64,000 nt of DNA from Castor canadensis (lineage: Eukaryota > Chordata > Mammalia > Rodentia > Castoridae): contig NC_133389.1 of the NCBI RefSeq assembly GCF_047511655.1, positions 158,363,973 through 158,427,972 of the forward strand. The letters are read 5' to 3'. A program made the position numbers and the translations under genes. How positions within the stretch are numbered: position 1 is the first letter of the stretch; every line of letters begins with the position of its first letter. The notes beneath the pieces are model-generated. The model searched no databases. It was not told the DNA's origin and saw only the letters and a list, made by a program, of their open reading frames with translations. Below, piece after piece: positions 33,791 to 43,869 of this stretch.

Positions 33791-34759
33791 CTTAAGTTAT
33801 TCCAACTAGTTTGCCAGGCCTCTCAGTCTAAAGTAACTTTAAATCAGCTGCTTTACAAAAGCGCTTACAAAAACCTGCAGCTGCCACACTCACGCTGCAA
33901 CTCCATCCCCACAAGGGGAGGAGGGAAAGCAAACAGGCACATCTGTGCACAGGATGCCGGCTTCTGGACACAGCAAAAGTGCCTGCCATAGGTAAGAAAA
34001 TCCATAGAGAGGGCCCAGTACATCCTGGGCCACCAGCCACACGTGGCGATGGCTGTGGCCCGCTGCCACTTCCCCTAGAATAAACGCATGCAGAGTACAC
34101 AGGAAGGGGGGAGGGGTGACAGGCTGCAGGATCAGGCCTAGGCAGTCAGGGTCACTTGTCCCAGGTGTGTGTGGAGGGAGTGGAGCCTTGCACAAGTCCT
34201 GCTCCTAGCCCCACCTCACACCTCAGGGCATCAGACCCTTGTAAGTTAATTGTTAGCTCAAGGTTATAGTTCCAGAAATAACTGAATAGACATTACTGTG
34301 GTCTCTAAATTTCTCATTTAGAATTTTCTATACCTTTGGCCTCAGCATAAATGTTTCCCTCCAAATATTAACACTAGTTGTCCCGTATAGCACTGTTATT
34401 GCCTGAAATGCCCTCTGAATGCCCTTCTCTAACTTTACAAATGATTTCTTTGTTCAAAAGGTAGCCTTTATTAAAGAGGCTGCCTGCTGTTAGCTAAAAG
34501 ACAGGATCCTAATGTATTGTTCTTTCCAGATGGGACCTGCATCTTCCAGTCTTCTGGCTGGTAGATGTTGGAAGCTTTGTACTAAGGTCGGCCTCAGTAT
34601 GCCTTGGGTGACCAAGAGAAGTGGCTTTCACAGGGCTCCTTAAATTATAATAGACCTTTTCTATAAAAGTAAAAAAAGTAAACTGAAGTCCCCTATACAA
34701 ATTTCTCTCATTAGAAAAGCAATGGTCCTGGCCCAGGCCACTCAGGTTAGAAATGATTA

Positions 34760-34849
34760 TAAGGCTCAAGCAGTAGAGTGCCGCTTTACAAGCAGAAAGT
34801 CCTGAGTTCAAGCCCAGTACAGCCAAAGTAAGAAATAATAATAATAATA
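34760..34849 (+). repeat. ID SINE with (AAT)n tail, inside the ERV
   Basis: GGCTCAAGCAGTAGAGTGCC and TCCTGAGTTCAAGCCCAGTA, with an AAT-repeat tail at 34831-34849. Confidence 0.88.
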
Positions 34850-34851
34850 TT

Positions 34852-34952
34852 TGGGGCTGTGGAAGTAGCTCAATGGGAGAATGTCTGCCCAGCATGTGCA
34901 AAGCCCTGGGTTCAATTCCCCAGCATTACTAAAAAAAAAAAAAAAAAAAAAA
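34852..34952 (+). repeat. ID SINE with 22-base A tail, inside the ERV
   Basis: GGGGCTGTGGAAGTAGCTC and AAAGCCCTGGGTTCAATTCC, then a pure A run at 34931-34952. The uninterrupted tail suggests a recent insertion. It directly follows the preceding ID unit. Confidence 0.95.
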
Positions 34953-35014
34953 GTAAAGAAGTGGCAGTAATGTCACTTCAGCCATCTCATAGTAGAAAAA
35001 CGTAGTTTAACCTA

Positions 35015-35090
35015 GACCAGATCCCTCATTCTTCAAGCGAGGAAACTGAGGCCCAGAACAGTTCAGAGATTTGCTCTCCAGAGTGTCAGG
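35015..35090 (-). repeat. MIR-like fragment inside the ERV
   Basis: CCAGATCCCTCATTCTTCAA, then GCGAGGAAACTGAGGCCCAG and AGATTTGCTC match the inverted MIR core order. MIRs predate the placental radiation, so its place inside a younger provirus is unexpected. Confidence 0.6.
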
Positions 35091-35120
35091 TGTCAATGTA
35101 AAATAACAACTTTACTTTAC

Positions 35121-35560
35121 AGCAACAACCTATCAGAAAGCATATCACGGTGGACTCAGACTCACAGGTGAGAGAGGTTCTCCTCAAAGATAAATTTCTA
35201 AGTCAGTCCCAGATATTCTTAAAAAACTCAGACTGTGGCTGAAGGAAAAGTCATTGAACCAAGTACAGCTAGCCATGTCTGTATTTATGGCTACGTCTGT
35301 ATGTCTGGGACCTTACTAACAGGAGAGAAAAAGATAAGAGACACCATGGCCTCATTGCTGCTCTCAGAGAGGGCCCCACCTGACTGGGGCCTGTATCCTG
35401 AACTTGCTACCATGGTGGACAGGAGGGGCACTTCTGCAGAGAATGCTTAAGGGAGGACAGCCCGGGAGACAGCCCCGCCCCCAACCGGGCCCTGCCCTCT
35501 CTAAGGGTAACCACTGGAGGTCTAAGTGCCCCCGTCACCAGATGGAAGATGAGGTGCCAC
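35121..35560 (+). pseudogene. ERV gag remnant: capsid end and two-knuckle nucleocapsid
   Basis: One frame reads REVLLKDKFLSQS (35170-35210). A shifted frame follows with DILKKLRLWLKEKSLNQ (35213-35263), the charged capsid end. The first zinc knuckle is at 35405-35446 with exact C-x2-C-x4-H-x4-C spacing, but its second Cys is Gly (CYHGGQEGHFCREC). The second knuckle keeps only the H-x4-C part (HWRSKC, 35512-35529). A two-knuckle nucleocapsid binds the RNA genome and separates this branch from single-knuckle murine leukemia virus-type viruses. Confidence 0.78.
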
Positions 35561-35990
35561 CTCCTATGGATTGATGGGTCCAAGCCTCCTGGCCACACTC
35601 CACTTCTTGGTATCAGTGTTGAGGAGCCATAATGGCAGAAAAAAAAAAGGCCATTTTCCTCCTAGACAGTGGAGCCTGTTTCTCTGTTTTACATTTTTCT
35701 CCTGGTCCCTGGTCCAATGACAAAAATTATCATTCAGGCAAATCTGGCCAGCCCCTAGAACACTAGTTTACCTGGCCTCTGGCCTGCTCTTGGGGAGACC
35801 TCCTGTTCTGTCACTCTTTCCCCATAGTACCTGAAACTCCAGTGTCCCTGCTGGGATGGGATTTAGTATCTCAATTAAAGCTCAAATTCTCCTCCCCCCA
35901 GGCAGCTATCTCTGCTGCCCCCTCCTTCAGGAACAAAGAAGATTCCACAGTGTGGACTGATGAGAGTGTAGGGTGAGCCAGGACAGCCCT
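35561..35990 (+). pseudogene. ERV protease remnant
   Basis: An aspartic protease matures Gag-Pol. The catalytic motif is LLDSGA, with the Asp codon at 35665, in the same frame as the second knuckle. The later family motif VPETPVSLLGWDL (35827-35865) is still in that frame. In-frame stops lie upstream (TGA codons at about 35572 and 35620) and at TAG 35764-35766, so the frame is dead. Confidence 0.85.
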
Positions 35991-36139
35991 CCCTATTCAA
36001 ATAAAACTCAAAAATCCCTCAGTTTCCACACCTAAAACAATATCCCCTCAAGCCTGAGGGATGATGAGGCCTTATGCCTACCATCAATTCCTTAAAACAA
36101 CAAGGGCTACTAGTTAGTTGCTCCAGCCCCTATAATAAA
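35991..36139 (+). pseudogene. ERV reverse transcriptase, N-terminal remnant
   Basis: PIQIKLKNPS (about 35989) and QGLLVSCSSPYN (36101-36136) match the start of gammaretroviral RT up to the Ser-Ser-Pro-Tyr-Asn box. The sequence then stops resembling RT. Confidence 0.75.
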
Positions 36140-36795
36140 TTTAAAATTCTTATAAAGGTTAATTTTAAAATACAAGTTACAAAGTAAACAACTGGAAAGG
36201 GTATAGATAGGTAATAAATGTATTTTTTGAGAAGTTAAAGAAAAAGGAATGGTTTTTTGGATGAGAAGGGATTTTGTAAAGAAGGTGTTTGTCCTAAAGA
36301 TTGTTTCAAATTGGAAAGATGAGGACAAACCATCAAAGGGTTTAGTATGTTGTATGAAGGTCTGAATAAGTCTGAAAAGTGTATAATAAAAGCTTCGGTG
36401 TGTGATAAAGTTAAAGTTGAATATAATCTAAGAGTTGCCTAAAAGATTTTTAGGGTCATGTCAAACTAAAATCAAATCCTCTATGTCTATGAAATAACAA
36501 GGTTATCTTAATATTGTCCTGCTCTGAGTAACATCTACAAAAAAACATTACAGAGAAGGATTTTATCAATGAAATTATTTGTGTTTTCTGTTGATCTTAT
36601 CAAGCTTTAAGTACTACTAAATCAGAGTTCATTTACATATTTGCTTATGTGTCTTAAATGACCACTTTGTAACAGTGTTATGTTATACTTTATCTAAATA
36701 CGGTACAAACATTTAAAAGGTTAAAAGTGTCAATTTATATAAAATAATGAGCTAAAGCTCTCTTTTATCCAAGAGTGTTACATTTAAATCCTGAC
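36140..36795. other. AT-rich non-coding segment in place of the RT core
   Basis: About 655 very AT-rich bases replace the fingers and palm of RT. No YxDD box or other RT motif is seen in any frame. Both edges abut RT-like sequence. It may be an insertion-deletion, a captured sequence or a family-specific spacer. No family was recognised. Confidence 0.6.
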
Positions 36796-36990
36796 AGTCC
36801 CTGCCTCCCACAGGTCACCTACCTAGGTGTGGCCTTAAAGGGACAGACTAACTCACTGAGTCATAAATGCATCAACCCAATCTTCTGTTTCCCAACCTCC
36901 ATACCATAAGACAGCTTATAGCTTTCCTGGCAGTTATAGGATTTTGCAGAATTTAGATCCCTAGCTATGCAGTCCCTGAACAGACACCTT
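36796..36990 (+). pseudogene. ERV reverse transcriptase, C-terminal remnant
   Basis: PQVTYLGVALKGQ (36814-36850) matches the YLG box after the RT palm. A second frame continues with RQLIAFLAVIGFCRI (36909-36955), the connection to RNase H. Frame changes and stops are present. RNase H and most of integrase are missing after this point. Confidence 0.75.
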
Positions 36991-37059
36991 TTAATGTTCC
37001 TCCTAATATTCCTATTTGGGTCTTAGATCATGTATGGCCACCCATTTCTCTTAGAAAAA

Positions 37060-37355
37060 CTTGCCTCCAACAGACTCTGTTCCTCTGGCTGACTTCTGCC
37101 TTCTCAGGGAACTTCTCAGAGAGCTTACAGACCAGATCTTGCCCCACCCTATAACAATTTCTGTTAAACCAGGGCATCTTGTTCTCCATAAAGGATATTC
37201 TACCCTCTCCATTGGAACTTTGATGGACCAGCCCTCATCTGGTCATTCTCATGACACCCACTGCTGTCAAGCTCAATGGGTTCCCCCAATGGTGGCACCG
37301 CTCAAGAAACAATTAGAAAATGGAGAAGGGAATTGGAGGACTCTTGAAATTGTCT
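37060..37355 (+). pseudogene. ERV integrase C-terminal remnant
   Basis: A frame with KPGHLVLHKG (37166-37195) is followed by a shifted frame with HLVILMTPTAVKLNG (37235-37280) and PQWWHRS. This is the SH3-like integrase tail of gammaretroviruses. The catalytic core (DDE) is absent. The start of this region is uncertain. Confidence 0.75.
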
Positions 37356-37379
37356 AGGGAACTTTTCACAGTGGTTCTC

Positions 37380-37525
37380 CTGGCCAATGCCCATCCTAAT
37401 GCCTATGATCTTGCTCTCCTATTCTTAAGCTTCCTCCCTTGTATCACACTACATGTCTGCTATTGCTAATCAAAAATTTAACCAGTTGTACCTCCAGGGA
37501 TATCAACCTCTCCAAAACGCCAGGA
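37380..37525 (+). pseudogene. ERV env transmembrane tail remnant
   Basis: A hydrophobic stretch with a Phe-Leu-Pro-Cys motif and then LYLQGYQPLQ (37481-37510) looks like the membrane anchor and cytoplasmic tail of a gammaretroviral TM protein. Surface protein, fusion peptide and ectodomain are deleted, so no envelope function remains. Confidence 0.65.
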
Positions 37526-37771
37526 TAGTTGGCTGATACCCACCATGCGGAGGTCGGAGGATTGGCTGGAGACTCTTTATGACCTATGGCTACAAGGGAC
37601 CTTCATCAACTTCAGGGAAGAGGAAATCTTCATTTTCAGAGCCTGGGTGTATGCCCTCATGAGGCTCAGCATCCCAACATTGTTAGCCAACTAACCCTCC
37701 CTTCCCCTATGCTGCCCCTTGCCAGCTCCAAGAAGCCAGAGCAAACACAACGTCCCCCTTCCTTAACAAAC
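37526..37771 (+). other. ERV sequence between env tail and PPT
   Basis: No coding motif is certain. A frame with WLETLYDLWLQG lies at about 37565-37600. The sequence continues to the polypurine tract. Confidence 0.5.
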
Positions 37772-37785
37772 AAAAAAGGGAGGAA
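37772..37785 (+). other. ERV polypurine tract
   Basis: AAAAAAGGGAGGAA lies immediately before the 3' LTR. It is the normal plus-strand primer site. Confidence 0.92.
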
Positions 37786-38096
37786 TGTTGGCAGTAATGG
37801 CACTGATAGGTTTCAGTTCTTACTGCACCCTTAAGCTTCTGTTTTCCAGGGTCACGGTCCTGCCTCAAGTCTAGCTTGAACCCTCCTTCTGCCCCAACCT
37901 CCAATCAGCATGAACCATAAGATCCTAACCAATCAGATCATGCCGAGTCTCACTGAGGGATATTTAAGCCCCTGCCCTCTCTCCCTCTCTCTCTTGGCTC
38001 TCTCTGCTCTCTCCCTCTCCCACCCGGCAATAAAGAATCTCTTGGCCAGATCACTCCTCTCCACGTGGTCACTTTTGGGTCCTATATTTCCTTACA
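37786..38096 (+). promoter_or_regulatory. 3' LTR of the ERV
   Basis: It starts TGTTGGCAGTAATGG and ends TTTCCTTACA. It has a TATTTAAG box at about 37971 and an intact AATAAA at 38029-38034. It lacks the second 21-bp unit of the 5' LTR, giving 311 bases. Confidence 0.95.
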
Positions 38097-38101
38097 AAGG
38101 A

Positions 38102-38825
38102 AATGTACTTAGATCAAGTAAAGCAGCTACATGCTGCTAAAATATCTATTTGCAGATATAACTTGTATGATATTAAAAAGAGTTTCTTTCTTGAAATTTT
38201 GGAAGGTTAATTGTAATTTGCTGAATAATTTCTGGTTCGTGAATAAATGATTCATTAACTAAATTTTAAGTTTAGCCTGATTTTTTTTGAATTTAAAAAA
38301 AACAACAAATGAATTATCAAACTTTGACCAACTTTGGCTATCTCTACTATTAAAATAATGTAGAAGAAGAGACATGTAAGGCTGAGTTCAAAGCAATAAT
38401 CATGAATTGGGAAAAACGAAGATACTTTGTAGTCATAAATGAGCATAAATAACATTGATTAACTTCCTATCAACAATATTTATATATCAAATTGCAGATC
38501 ATTGAAATAATAAAGGAAAAATGGGAAATACGAACAGAAATAGGAAAAAAATAGAGATCAGACACAAAAATATTCACAATTAGATAGGAAACCTAAAAAG
38601 TCTTAAAGATAATATTAAATTCAATACATTAAAAAATAACTAGCCAGTTTTTGTTTCACAATTATTCATAATATACCCAAATATTGATGACTTATTCCAA
38701 AAATAAATTACTAAAAATATCAAAAACTAGTGTTAGCTTCATGATTATTAATGTTGTTGATATTAAAAAAGATATAAATCCCCTAGGAGTCAAATTTGCC
38801 ACAAACACACAATACCTATATAAAT
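38102..38825. other. Unassigned AT-rich DNA
   Basis: Nothing firmly recognised. Confidence 0.5.
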
Positions 38826-39089
38826 AAAATTTTAAAGGTCCAGACATGGTGCTTCATACCTGTAATCCCAGCACCTGGGAGGTATCAGTAGAAGGATCAC
38901 AGTCTGAGGGCCAAGGTCAGACCAGGTGAAAACATGAGTCTCCACTGCAAAAATAACTAAAATGCCAAAAGGGCTGGGAGTGTGGCTCAAGTGATAGAAC
39001 ACTTGCCTAGCAATTGCAGGTCCCTGAGTTCAAAGCCCCAGTACTGCCAAAAATAAATTAATTGAATAATTAATTTTAAAATTTTAAAG
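38826..39089 (+). repeat. Composite B1-like/ID SINE with 12-bp target duplication
   Basis: AAAATTTTAAAG lies at 38826-38837 and 39078-39089. Between them are GTCCAGACATGGTGCTTCAT, CTGTAATCCCAGCACCTGGG, an ID arm (GAGTGTGGCTCAAGTGATAG; CTGAGTTCAAAGCCCCAGTA) and an A-rich tail. Confidence 0.96.
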
Positions 39090-39097
39090 TAGTTGAG

Positions 39098-39385
39098 GGG
39101 CCTAAGGAAAACATATTCCTTGAAATTTTCAGCTCTCCCTGTGAATGCTACCCTGTGACCTGTCTAGGCTTTCCTGGTGAAGAATGAATGAGGCACAGAT
39201 CATTTCCCTGGTCCCCACTAACATCTAGCCAACTGTGAGACAGGGATGAAGCTATGTGTGGCAATTCAGCTCCAGACAAGCTGCCAATCAACCACTGCAA
39301 AATAATCGTGCAGCTGATTTATGATAAATTATAAATATTTTCTCTTTTAAGCTGGTTTTGTGCTGGTTTGTTATACCACAAAGTC
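39098..39385 (+). mobile_element. MLT1-like (ERVL-MaLR) LTR fragment
   Basis: The end TCTTTTAAGCTGGTTTTGTG then CTGGTTTGTTATACCACAA is typical of MLT1 3' ends. AACATCTAGCCAACTGTGAG fits the middle part. The start resembles 31010-31060. Confidence 0.6.
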
Positions 39386-40290
39386 TACCTGACATACCCT
39401 TTTGGCAAAGAACCAATAGAAGCTCACACTGGCATTCTTCTGACATGACTCACATCAAGCAGAGGAGAAACAGTACCCAGCTTTGCTTTGTTGAACTTCA
39501 GAGTGTAGGGTGATTCTGAAGCAACAGCCACTCTACCATCAACAGAGAGCCAGCCCAGGACTCACCTTGGTGGTTGTGAGGGATAAGGTAAATGGGCTCT
39601 TTACAACTCCTTTCTTTTGCTTGAAAGAAAGGAAAAGCACCTTGACTTTTGCTGTTAGAAAGAATCTCAGAACAAAAGTTTTTATCAGAAAAATTGTCTT
39701 TGAATTTCCAACCTTTTTTCTTAGCCAGCCTAAAATCTATTAGGTGCTATAGTTGGTGGGTTGTCAGCCAATGGTGGAGACCAATATTCTGCTACCTCCT
39801 CTATAAAGACCTATAGATGTAGCTCTGTGGACTGTCCATATATCACTTTGGTGCCTCAGTCAAAACTGAGTCCCATAAAATTCCATTATAATGTCCTTTT
39901 ATCATGAATTTGTAAAATCTGTGCATATAGTTCTTTGAGTTTGATTTAAAGTAGCAATAATGAGGTGTTATTTCCTCTTCCCACTTTTATCTGGCTATTG
40001 CTCCTAATCTCCTCTTTTTGAGGCTCCGGTAATCTCCATACTGCTGAGTCCACGTTCCACTTTCCGTCCTCATATTACTCAACCTCAGGAGCACTGTACG
40101 TGGAAGAAATGTCCACATTTGGTTTCCAGGACAAGATACAATTGTGGCTTTCCTCCTACTTTATAAGTTGCTTTTGCTCATTTTATTTGTCCAGTTTACT
40201 TTGTCTTCCCGATCTCTAGCAATCAATTCCTAAGTAATCTCATCCAGCAACATGACTTTACTTTTTATTTGATTTGATTAATTAATTTAT
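39386..40290. other. Unassigned DNA
   Basis: Nothing recognised. Confidence 0.5.
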
Positions 40291-40378
40291 TTAGTTTGAG
40301 ACTTGTCTCACTACGTAGCTCAAGCTGGCCTGGAACTTGAGATCTTCCTGCCTGGGACTCCTGAGTACTGAGATACAA
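40291..40378 (-). repeat. B1 SINE, antisense
   Basis: GTCTCACTACGTAGCTCAAG, CTGGCCTGGAACTTGAGATC and CTCCTGAGTACTGAGATA are an inverted B1 (7SL-derived) monomer. Confidence 0.9.
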
Positions 40379-41324
40379 CATGGCTTTAAATACCATCAGT
40401 ACACTAACGATTATCAAATTCATATGCCTTACTTTGTCCCCTCCTCTTGACTTGCATATTCAATTTCTCCACTTGGCTATCCCTTGGATGTTTCAGAAAT
40501 AATATATTAAATACAACTTGATCCCCTTCCAGAGACTTATTCAAGTAACTTATTTTAGTAAACAATACTGCTATTCACCCAGTTGCTCAAGCTAAAATGA
40601 TTAACATCATTTATAAGTCTTCTCTCCACTCCACCATTTTTTTTAGAAAATTGTAACAAACTTCAACTTTCAAACAAAGGAAATACATCTCTCATTACTT
40701 AACTTCCTACTACCCTCCAGCCCAGGTCACTACAATCTCACACCCAGATAATTGCAGAAACTGCTTATCAGATCTCTCTCTGTTAAAGCCCAGCCAAGTC
40801 CCCTACTGCTAAAAATCCTCCAACAAAATTCTTTAATACATAGAAAAATACACATTTTTTAGCCTTTAAGACTATGTCACACTGGTCTTTGCTGTGGATA
40901 AAATAGGGAGTACACTTTGTAAGTACAATGTTATTCATGAAAATTAAACATAGACATGAAAACAAAGCTATTGTGTCTATCGATGCCTAAGTACATATAT
41001 AAAATATATGAATATATAGTGTGTAGGAGGGTAAAGACAAAACTGACAGCAATGTTTCCCTCTGGGGATAGAATTTGTGAGGGTCAAAAAGTCATCAAAG
41101 AGTAACTTAGATTTTTTATGTTTCATTTCATTTTTTAATGTACTCGTAACAAAACTTCATTAAAATGTAAAAATTTTTTTGAGGGAGACTATAAAGAATA
41201 ATTAATGACTACTTTTCTATTCTATGCAGGCTACAAAGATGAAGCCCTAGGGGCTATGATAAGACACTTTTAGTGCAGTGCTTCTGCCATCATATTAATT
41301 TGCCTTTCTCCCATTTTGTTATAT
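40379..41324. other. Unassigned DNA
   Basis: Nothing recognised. Confidence 0.5.
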
Positions 41325-41392
41325 TAGGGTTTGAACTCAGGGTCTCACACTTGCTAGGCAAGCACTCTACCACTTGAGCCAAGCCCCTCTCT
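41325..41392 (-). repeat. ID SINE, antisense
   Basis: GGGTTTGAACTCAGGGTCTC and GCTAGGCAAGCACTCTACCA, then CTTGAGCCAAGCCCC. Confidence 0.94.
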
Positions 41393-41439
41393 CCTTTCTC
41401 CCTTTCTTGTTCTTTGTTTTTGTTTTGTTTTTCTTTTTG

Positions 41440-42291
41440 CTGTTTTTTATTGTTAGCAAATATTACCTACACTGAATAGTGAGTTTCATTGTGACATTCT
41501 CCAATATACAATAAGATATTTTGATCATATCCATCCTCCTATCATCCTCACTTACTCTCTCCTCCCCCATCTCTTTCTTTTCCTCTAAGTAGTCCCCCTT
41601 CTACTTTCATGTCATCTTTTTTTCTAGATTCCATGTTCTAGAATTTCAGGCCTTTCTGAGTCTGGCTTATTTCCCCTAAGTGATCTCTACTGTCATCCAT
41701 TTTCCTTCAAACAACATCATTTCATTCTTCGTCATGTCTAAATATAACACCACTGTGTGTGTATGTATACATATATATATATATATATATACATGCAACA
41801 TTTTCTTTATCCATTTACCCACTGAAAAGTACCTAGGCTGATTCCATAACTGCTCTAATGTGAATAGTGATGCAATAAAGATGGTGCCCATGTTTCTCTA
41901 TTGTAGACTGAACTAATTTACATTCCCACCAATAGTGTATAAGGGCTCCACCTCCCCCACACACATCCTTGCAAAATTTTTTGTTATTTATTTTCTTGAT
42001 GATAGCCATTCTAGCTGGCATAAGATGGGATCTCAATGTAGTTTTGATTTGGATTTTTCTGATATATAAGAATGTTGAACATTTCTGCCGCATCTATTGA
42101 CCATTTGTACTTCTGTTGAAAACTGTTCAGTTCATTTGTTGATTGGATGAATTGTTCTTCTTGTGTTTAATTTTTTTAGTTCTTTATGTATTCTGGATAT
42201 TCATAGCATTAGATGAATATCTGACAAAGATTTTCTACCATTCTGAAGACTATCTCTTTACTCTGTTGTTTCTTTTGTTATGTTTTGTAAG
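41440..42291 (-). mobile_element. L1 3' part, antisense (first piece)
   Basis: The inverted 3'UTR comes first, then the inverted end of ORF2: ACATTCCCACCAATAGTGTA, GATAGCCATTCTAGCTGGCA and TATGTATTCTGGATATTCAT. It is split by a SINE at 42300 and continues at 42501. Minus-strand translations with AIIKKIN and KMLHVYI type ORF2 tail residues show many breaks. Confidence 0.92.
41753..41794 (+). repeat. (TG)n(TA)n microsatellite in the L1 3' region
   Basis: TGTGTGTGTATGTATACATA followed by an uninterrupted AT run. A similar tract sits at the matching place in the L1 at 51630. Confidence 0.93.
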
Positions 42292-42509
42292 TTTTAATTT
42301 TTTTTTTGGCAGTACTGGGATTTGAACTTAGGGCCTCACACTTGCAAGGCAGGCATTCTACCACTTGAGCCATTCTGCCAGTCCTTTTTTTAGCTGGACA
42401 TTTTTTGAGATAGGGTCTCATGAACAATTTGCCTAGGCTGGCTTCGAACTGCGATCTCTGCCTCCTGAGTAGTCAGGATTACAAAGGTGAGCCTGATGCT
42501 TTTTAATTT
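42292..42509 (-). repeat. Composite ID/B1 SINE inserted in the antisense L1
   Basis: TTTTAATTT lies at 42292-42300 and 42501-42509 as the target duplication. Between them are GGCAGTACTGGGATTTGAAC, CTACCACTTGAGCCATTCTG (inverted ID) and CTAGGCTGGCTTCGAACTGC (inverted B1). The L1 reads on without loss, so the SINE is younger. Confidence 0.96.
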
Positions 42510-42965
42510 GATGCAATTCCATTGTCAATTCTTGTTCTTATTCTTGAGCTATTGAACTCCTATGCAGAAAGTTGTTTCCTATGCCAACATGTTAAAGCAT
42601 TTCCCTTATGTTTTCTTTTAGTAATTTTAAAGTTTCAGGTCTTACATTAAGTTCTTTTATCCAATTTGAGTTGATTTTTTGGACAGGGTGAGAGATACAG
42701 TTGAGTTTCAGTTTTCTATATGGGTATATCCAGTTTTCTCAGCACCACTTTCAAAGAGGCTGTCTTTTTTCAAAATAGATTTTCAAAATAGATTTTTGTT
42801 AAGAATCAGATGGCAGTACCTGTTTGGGCTTACTTCTGGATCTTCTATTCTATTCCATTGGTCTAGGGTCTGTTTTTGTTCTAGTACCATGCTGTTTTTG
42901 TTACTATGACTATAGTATATTTTGAAATTGGATATTGTGATACCTCCAGCATTGCTCTTTTTACC
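42510..42965 (-). mobile_element. L1 3' part, antisense (second piece)
   Basis: It continues the inverted ORF2: AGGTCTTACATTAAGTTC, TATATCCAGTTTTCTCAGCA, CTATTCCATTGGTCTAGGGT and GATACCTCCAGCATTGCTCT. It stops abruptly at about 42965, the 5' truncation point. Confidence 0.93.
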
Positions 42966-43869
42966 TTTATCCCTCTTGTTTAAAACAAAAGCTCTGACTG
43001 ATACACACACGAGTATGCTCAAACCTTTAATAATGGGCTTCACAAAAATATACAGTGAAATCTGTGATTTAGAATTGAACATGTCAGTTTCATACATCAC
43101 AAATTGAGCATACACATACATAAAAATTGAACACCCTCGTTCACAGAATCCATCTTAATTCATTGCCGTCAAAGATAAATGGAAAGCCAATATTCAGAAT
43201 GTATCCTTAGGAATTTGAAAGGTGCTCTCACTGCTCCCTTGCATCAAGTAAGGAGAGCACTAGACTTATTCTAAAAGCAATGCCCTCCTTGAACAAAGAA
43301 AGCTGGGAATTTTGTTCAAGGAATCTCTACATATTCATATAAGAGAGCACTGAGGGGTGGAGAAGAAAGCACTTTCCTAAGCATGATCAGTTTAAGATAA
43401 ATGTAATGATGCATGCATATTTCAAGGTCACAGTTCAAGAAGGAAAGGTGCCAGACACATGTTGAGCTCAAGGTCATGGAACATATGTTTGAAAGGTTAA
43501 AATGGCAGACAGAAACATTTCTGGTATACTTACTTTGTGTCATTAAGCTGGTGGACAGGCCTGGGCATGTTCGATATTTTTCCCAAAAGACTTTGGCTGA
43601 AATATTTTGGGAATTAATGTATCTCTGAAGGTGCATTAATATAAGAGTTTGTTCCCAAGACACTTGCCTCACTTAATTGCTAACAGTAGAAAGTGATTGG
43701 ACTATAAAATTCAACAAAACTATAATGCAAAAGGGAGAAAATATAAGGTGTTATCTTTGGAATTTTGGCCCCAAAAGCACAAAGCCATGAGGCAAAAATA
43801 ATTGAGTTTTAATACATCAATATTAAGAATGTCTGATTAGTTCATAGAGTCATACACAAAGTTAGCTAA
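42966..43869. other. Unassigned DNA
   Basis: Open frames at 43316-43672 (minus, 118 codons) and 43413-43628 (plus) overlap. They show no recognised motif. Confidence 0.45.

Larger units (their letters stand above)
33791..35120. other. Non-retroviral-looking segment inside the ERV gag region
   Basis: Between the gag matrix end and the capsid end lies about 1.3 kb in which I see no Gag. From about 34200 the base composition and texture match ordinary host DNA. It carries a MIR-like fragment (35015-35090) and two ID SINEs (34760-34952). GC-rich sequence at 33860-34200 could be either viral or host. Possible origins are host RNA captured by template switching, later recombination, or gag decayed beyond recognition. 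Confidence 0.55.
32207..38101 (+). mobile_element. Class I endogenous retrovirus (gammaretrovirus-like) with both LTRs
   Basis: The element has two LTRs (TG...CA ends), a 5-bp target duplication AAGGA at 32207-32211 and 38097-38101, a primer binding site at 32547 and a polypurine tract at 37772. Broken gag, pro, pol and env remnants lie between in retroviral order. The tRNA-His-like primer site and two NC knuckles suggest an ERV-H-like branch (inference). No coding frame is intact and large parts of pol and env are missing. By eye the LTRs differ at about 16 of 311 aligned bases, many in CpG or TpG/CpA steps, plus one 21-bp unit. Two interior stretches do not look retroviral, and two ID SINEs are inserted. 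Confidence 0.95.

Noticed and set aside
34509..34901. 130-codon minus-strand open frame
   Set aside because: It crosses into the two ID SINEs and has no recognisable domain. Chance openness is the simplest view.
37061..37357. 98-codon open frame as an intact viral accessory gene
   Set aside because: Its content is the end of integrase, read partly in the wrong frame. It is a pol remnant and not a separate gene.
43316..43672. 118-codon minus-strand open frame as a possible gene
   Set aside because: No recognised motif, no splice or promoter support, and an overlapping plus-strand frame is equally open.
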